From Dehalococcoidia bacterium CG2_30_46_9 (GTDB lineage Bacteria > Chloroflexota > Dehalococcoidia > GIF9 > AB-539-J10), in NCBI GenBank assembly GCA_001873005.1, contig MNYE01000086.1, positions 1 to 7,469 on the forward strand: DNA of 7,469 nucleotides, given 5' to 3'. The first letter of the stretch is position 1. Every line of letters begins with the position of its first letter. The translations under genes and the position numbers were made by a program. The notes beneath the pieces are model-generated. The model was not told where the DNA came from and did not search any database. It saw only the letters and a list, made by a program, of their open reading frames with translations. Positions 6,087 through 7,469 of the stretch are shown here, piece after piece.

Positions 6087-7465
6087 TTGATGCGTTTTTC
6101 GATAAGTTGTATCAGTGCTGATCTTAATCCCTCCAGAGTATAAGTATACGGGTCCAGGCGGGCAATTTCCTCACCGAGCTCGCTCTCACCCGAACTATCC
6201 TGCAACCAAATTGAGAAATCGTTTAGCCCCCTCCCCAATCTCAATCTTGATTCGAAAACATGAAAATAGAAAGAACCCAAACTTATCTTGCGCAGGGCTT
6301 CGACAAATTCCCTGAGGTCATGAGCCACATAGGGAGTAGGTAGAATTACGCTCACTGATTTCATGAAGTGAAATTCTCTTCCCGGCATCGCCTCTCTGAA
6401 ATTGGACCCGCTGGAAAGATATTCCTCAATGATGGCCACCAGCCTTTCTCGGAGAGTTCCCAGATTGGGAAATCCAAAGGTATCGACACTGGCCAGCCTC
6501 TCGCCTAGTACCTCATCGCCTAGCGCATCACCTACCCAGATGGCGAAGTCATTGGACGGTTCAGGGGTGAGGTAGTGGTGTTGTTCCAAAAAATGATGGG
6601 TATGATAATAGACTACGGCGTCTGGCGCCGTTTTCAAAACCTCAACGAGCTCACGAAGATTCCTTGCTTTAAGTCCGGTCAACTCAGTCAAGTCCGTCCG
6701 GCTGACAAAACGGAAAGGTTCCTTGGCTTTTTTTAAAGGACGCCCGTAGTTAATGACCGTCCCACGAAGCAGCCTACTGTTAGGGATGAGAATCGTGCTT
6801 TCATCTAGAGCTTTGATATGCGTATTACTCCAGCTTATCTCGGTGACATAGCCTTCCTCACCAGTTTCCACTTTTATGTAGTCACCTACTTTAATCTGCT
6901 GCGTAGTGCCAAGCCGGAAGCCAGCAAAAAAGTTGGGAGCAGCGTCTCTAAAAGCGAGCGCTGCCACCAGAACTGCCACCCCTATGAGGAGAAGAAGAGG
7001 ACTGATGGGCAGACCCCAAATATCAAGCACGATCAATACACCAATAACAATGACGGTGACTCTAATCAGATTTATTGCCAATGCAATGCTCGGTTTGTTT
7101 GCCCCTTTCATTCTGCCCTGAAACAAGTTCAGGGTCAGCAACTCTCTACTCAGGACGATAACGACCCAGCCAAAGGACAGAACAAACAAACTCCCTGTTG
7201 CTTTCACAGTCATACTCTTGACTTCCGGAGGCAATACTGAGACTTGAATGGCTATGCAAATGCCTAATAGTAGAAACCAGAGCAAGAAAGGACGACGGGC
7301 TGTCCTGGCAACTATCTGACTTCCCTCCCATCTTGTCTTTGCTGTCCAGCGCTCGAGGAGATTGCCAACAACCCGCCTCAGCCACAAACCAACAACATAG
7401 GAAGCAAGAAAGACCAGGACCGGGATAACTATCTTAAACCAATTGTCAGCTAGCCACTCAATCAT
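6083..7465 (-). CDS. MscS-type mechanosensitive channel with C-terminal DUF5752-like double repeat
   Basis: Residues 1-175 hold about five membrane segments (near 9-29, 57-78, 88-108, 130-150, 154-173). The pore-lining helix runs into LAFRDAAPNFFAGFRLG, the counterpart of the MscS aLAlqDtlsNffaG motif. The beta domain follows (IKVGDYIKVETGEEGYVTEI, DESTILIPNSRLLRGTVINY, to about 240). Such channels open under membrane tension and release solutes. The C-terminal 210 residues are not the usual MscS tail. They form two similar units: 269-350 (NLRELVEVL..YYHTHHFL..NDFAIWVGDALG..LASVDT) and 383-459 (DLREFVEAL..YFHVFESRL..NDFSIWLQDSSG..IARLDPY). I believe these correspond to DUF5752, otherwise seen as a separate protein beside treT-like genes. 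The ATG at 7465 lies 4 bases from the window end, so an earlier start cannot be excluded. The stop overlaps treT as ATGA. A palindromic repeat sits in the loop around residues 111-117. Confidence 0.88.
   Translation of the reverse strand: MIEWLADNWFKIVIPVLVFLASYVVGLWLRRVVGNLLERWTAKTRWEGSQIVARTARRPFLLWFLLLGICIAIQVSVLPPEVKSMTVKATGSLFVLSFGWVVIVLSRELLTLNLFQGRMKGANKPSIALAINLIRVTVIVIGVLIVLDIWGLPISPLLLLIGVAVLVAALAFRDAAPNFFAGFRLGTTQQIKVGDYIKVETGEEGYVTEISWSNTHIKALDESTILIPNSRLLRGTVINYGRPLKKAKEPFRFVSRTDLTELTGLKARNLRELVEVLKTAPDAVVYYHTHHFLEQHHYLTPEPSNDFAIWVGDALGDEVLGERLASVDTFGFPNLGTLRERLVAIIEEYLSSGSNFREAMPGREFHFMKSVSVILPTPYVAHDLREFVEALRKISLGSFYFHVFESRLRLGRGLNDFSIWLQDSSGESELGEEIARLDPYTYTLEGLRSALIQLIEKRIK
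7116..7134. repeat. CCCTGAA/TTCAGGG palindrome inside the channel gene
   Basis: CCCTGAA (7116-7122) and TTCAGGG (7128-7134) form a perfect 7-pair stem with a 5-base loop, ACAAG. The flanking GTCAG on the + strand resembles the edges of a widespread dispersed repeat (a CCTGAA-ACAAG-TTCAGG palindrome) known from many bacterial genomes, mostly between genes. Here it is read in frame as TLNLFQG, residues 111-117, in a loop between membrane segments. Confidence 0.65.
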
Positions 7466-7469
7466 TGCA

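Noticed and set aside
6818..7240. 140-codon + strand frame
   Set aside because: Antisense to the MscS domain, with low-complexity composition and no family resemblance.

Overview
The window looks like bacterial chromosome of middling GC content, probably from an uncultured lineage. The dispersed palindromic repeats (an ATTGC...GCAAT type and a CCCTGAA...TTCAGGG type) and the protein flavour would fit Dehalococcoidia/Chloroflexi or a similar environmental group. This is an impression, not a placement. Apart from a truncated SPFH (stomatin/slipin) gene at the left edge on the + strand, all genes lie on the - strand.

Reading the - strand from right to left: (i) a MscS-type mechanosensitive channel carrying a C-terminal soluble region made of two similar repeats (DUF5752-like). 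(ii) A TreT-type trehalose-forming GT4 glycosyltransferase, joined to the channel gene by a 4-base ATGA overlap. (iii) A short hybrid reading frame whose first ~58 residues are the N-terminus of a P-type cation ATPase and whose next ~53 residues are an internal piece of glycogen branching enzyme GlgB. (iv) A full-length ClC chloride channel/antiporter with two CBS domains. (v) A 272-base gap holding a possible second ATPase scrap, a good sigma70-like promoter and a ribosome binding site. (vi) glgC, ADP-glucose pyrophosphorylase. (vii) A 556-base region between the convergent glgC and SPFH genes, with a possible decayed gene, hairpins and a weak terminator.

The intact genes suggest an osmotic-stress and storage-sugar locus. 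GlgC makes ADP-glucose, a possible sugar donor for TreT, and trehalose is a compatible solute. MscS releases solutes on hypo-osmotic shock, and ClC moves anions. The tie between channel and sugar enzyme is strongest at the MscS-repeat fusion overlapping treT. Between the intact genes lie fragments (ATPase/GlgB hybrid, ATPase scrap, a tail before the ATPase, a decayed frame after glgC), so the locus seems to have been rearranged by deletions.

The most noteworthy observations are the MscS fusion, two unrelated palindromic repeats lying in frame inside the adjacent mscS-like and treT genes (resembling Rickettsia palindromic elements), and the ATPase/GlgB hybrid frame.
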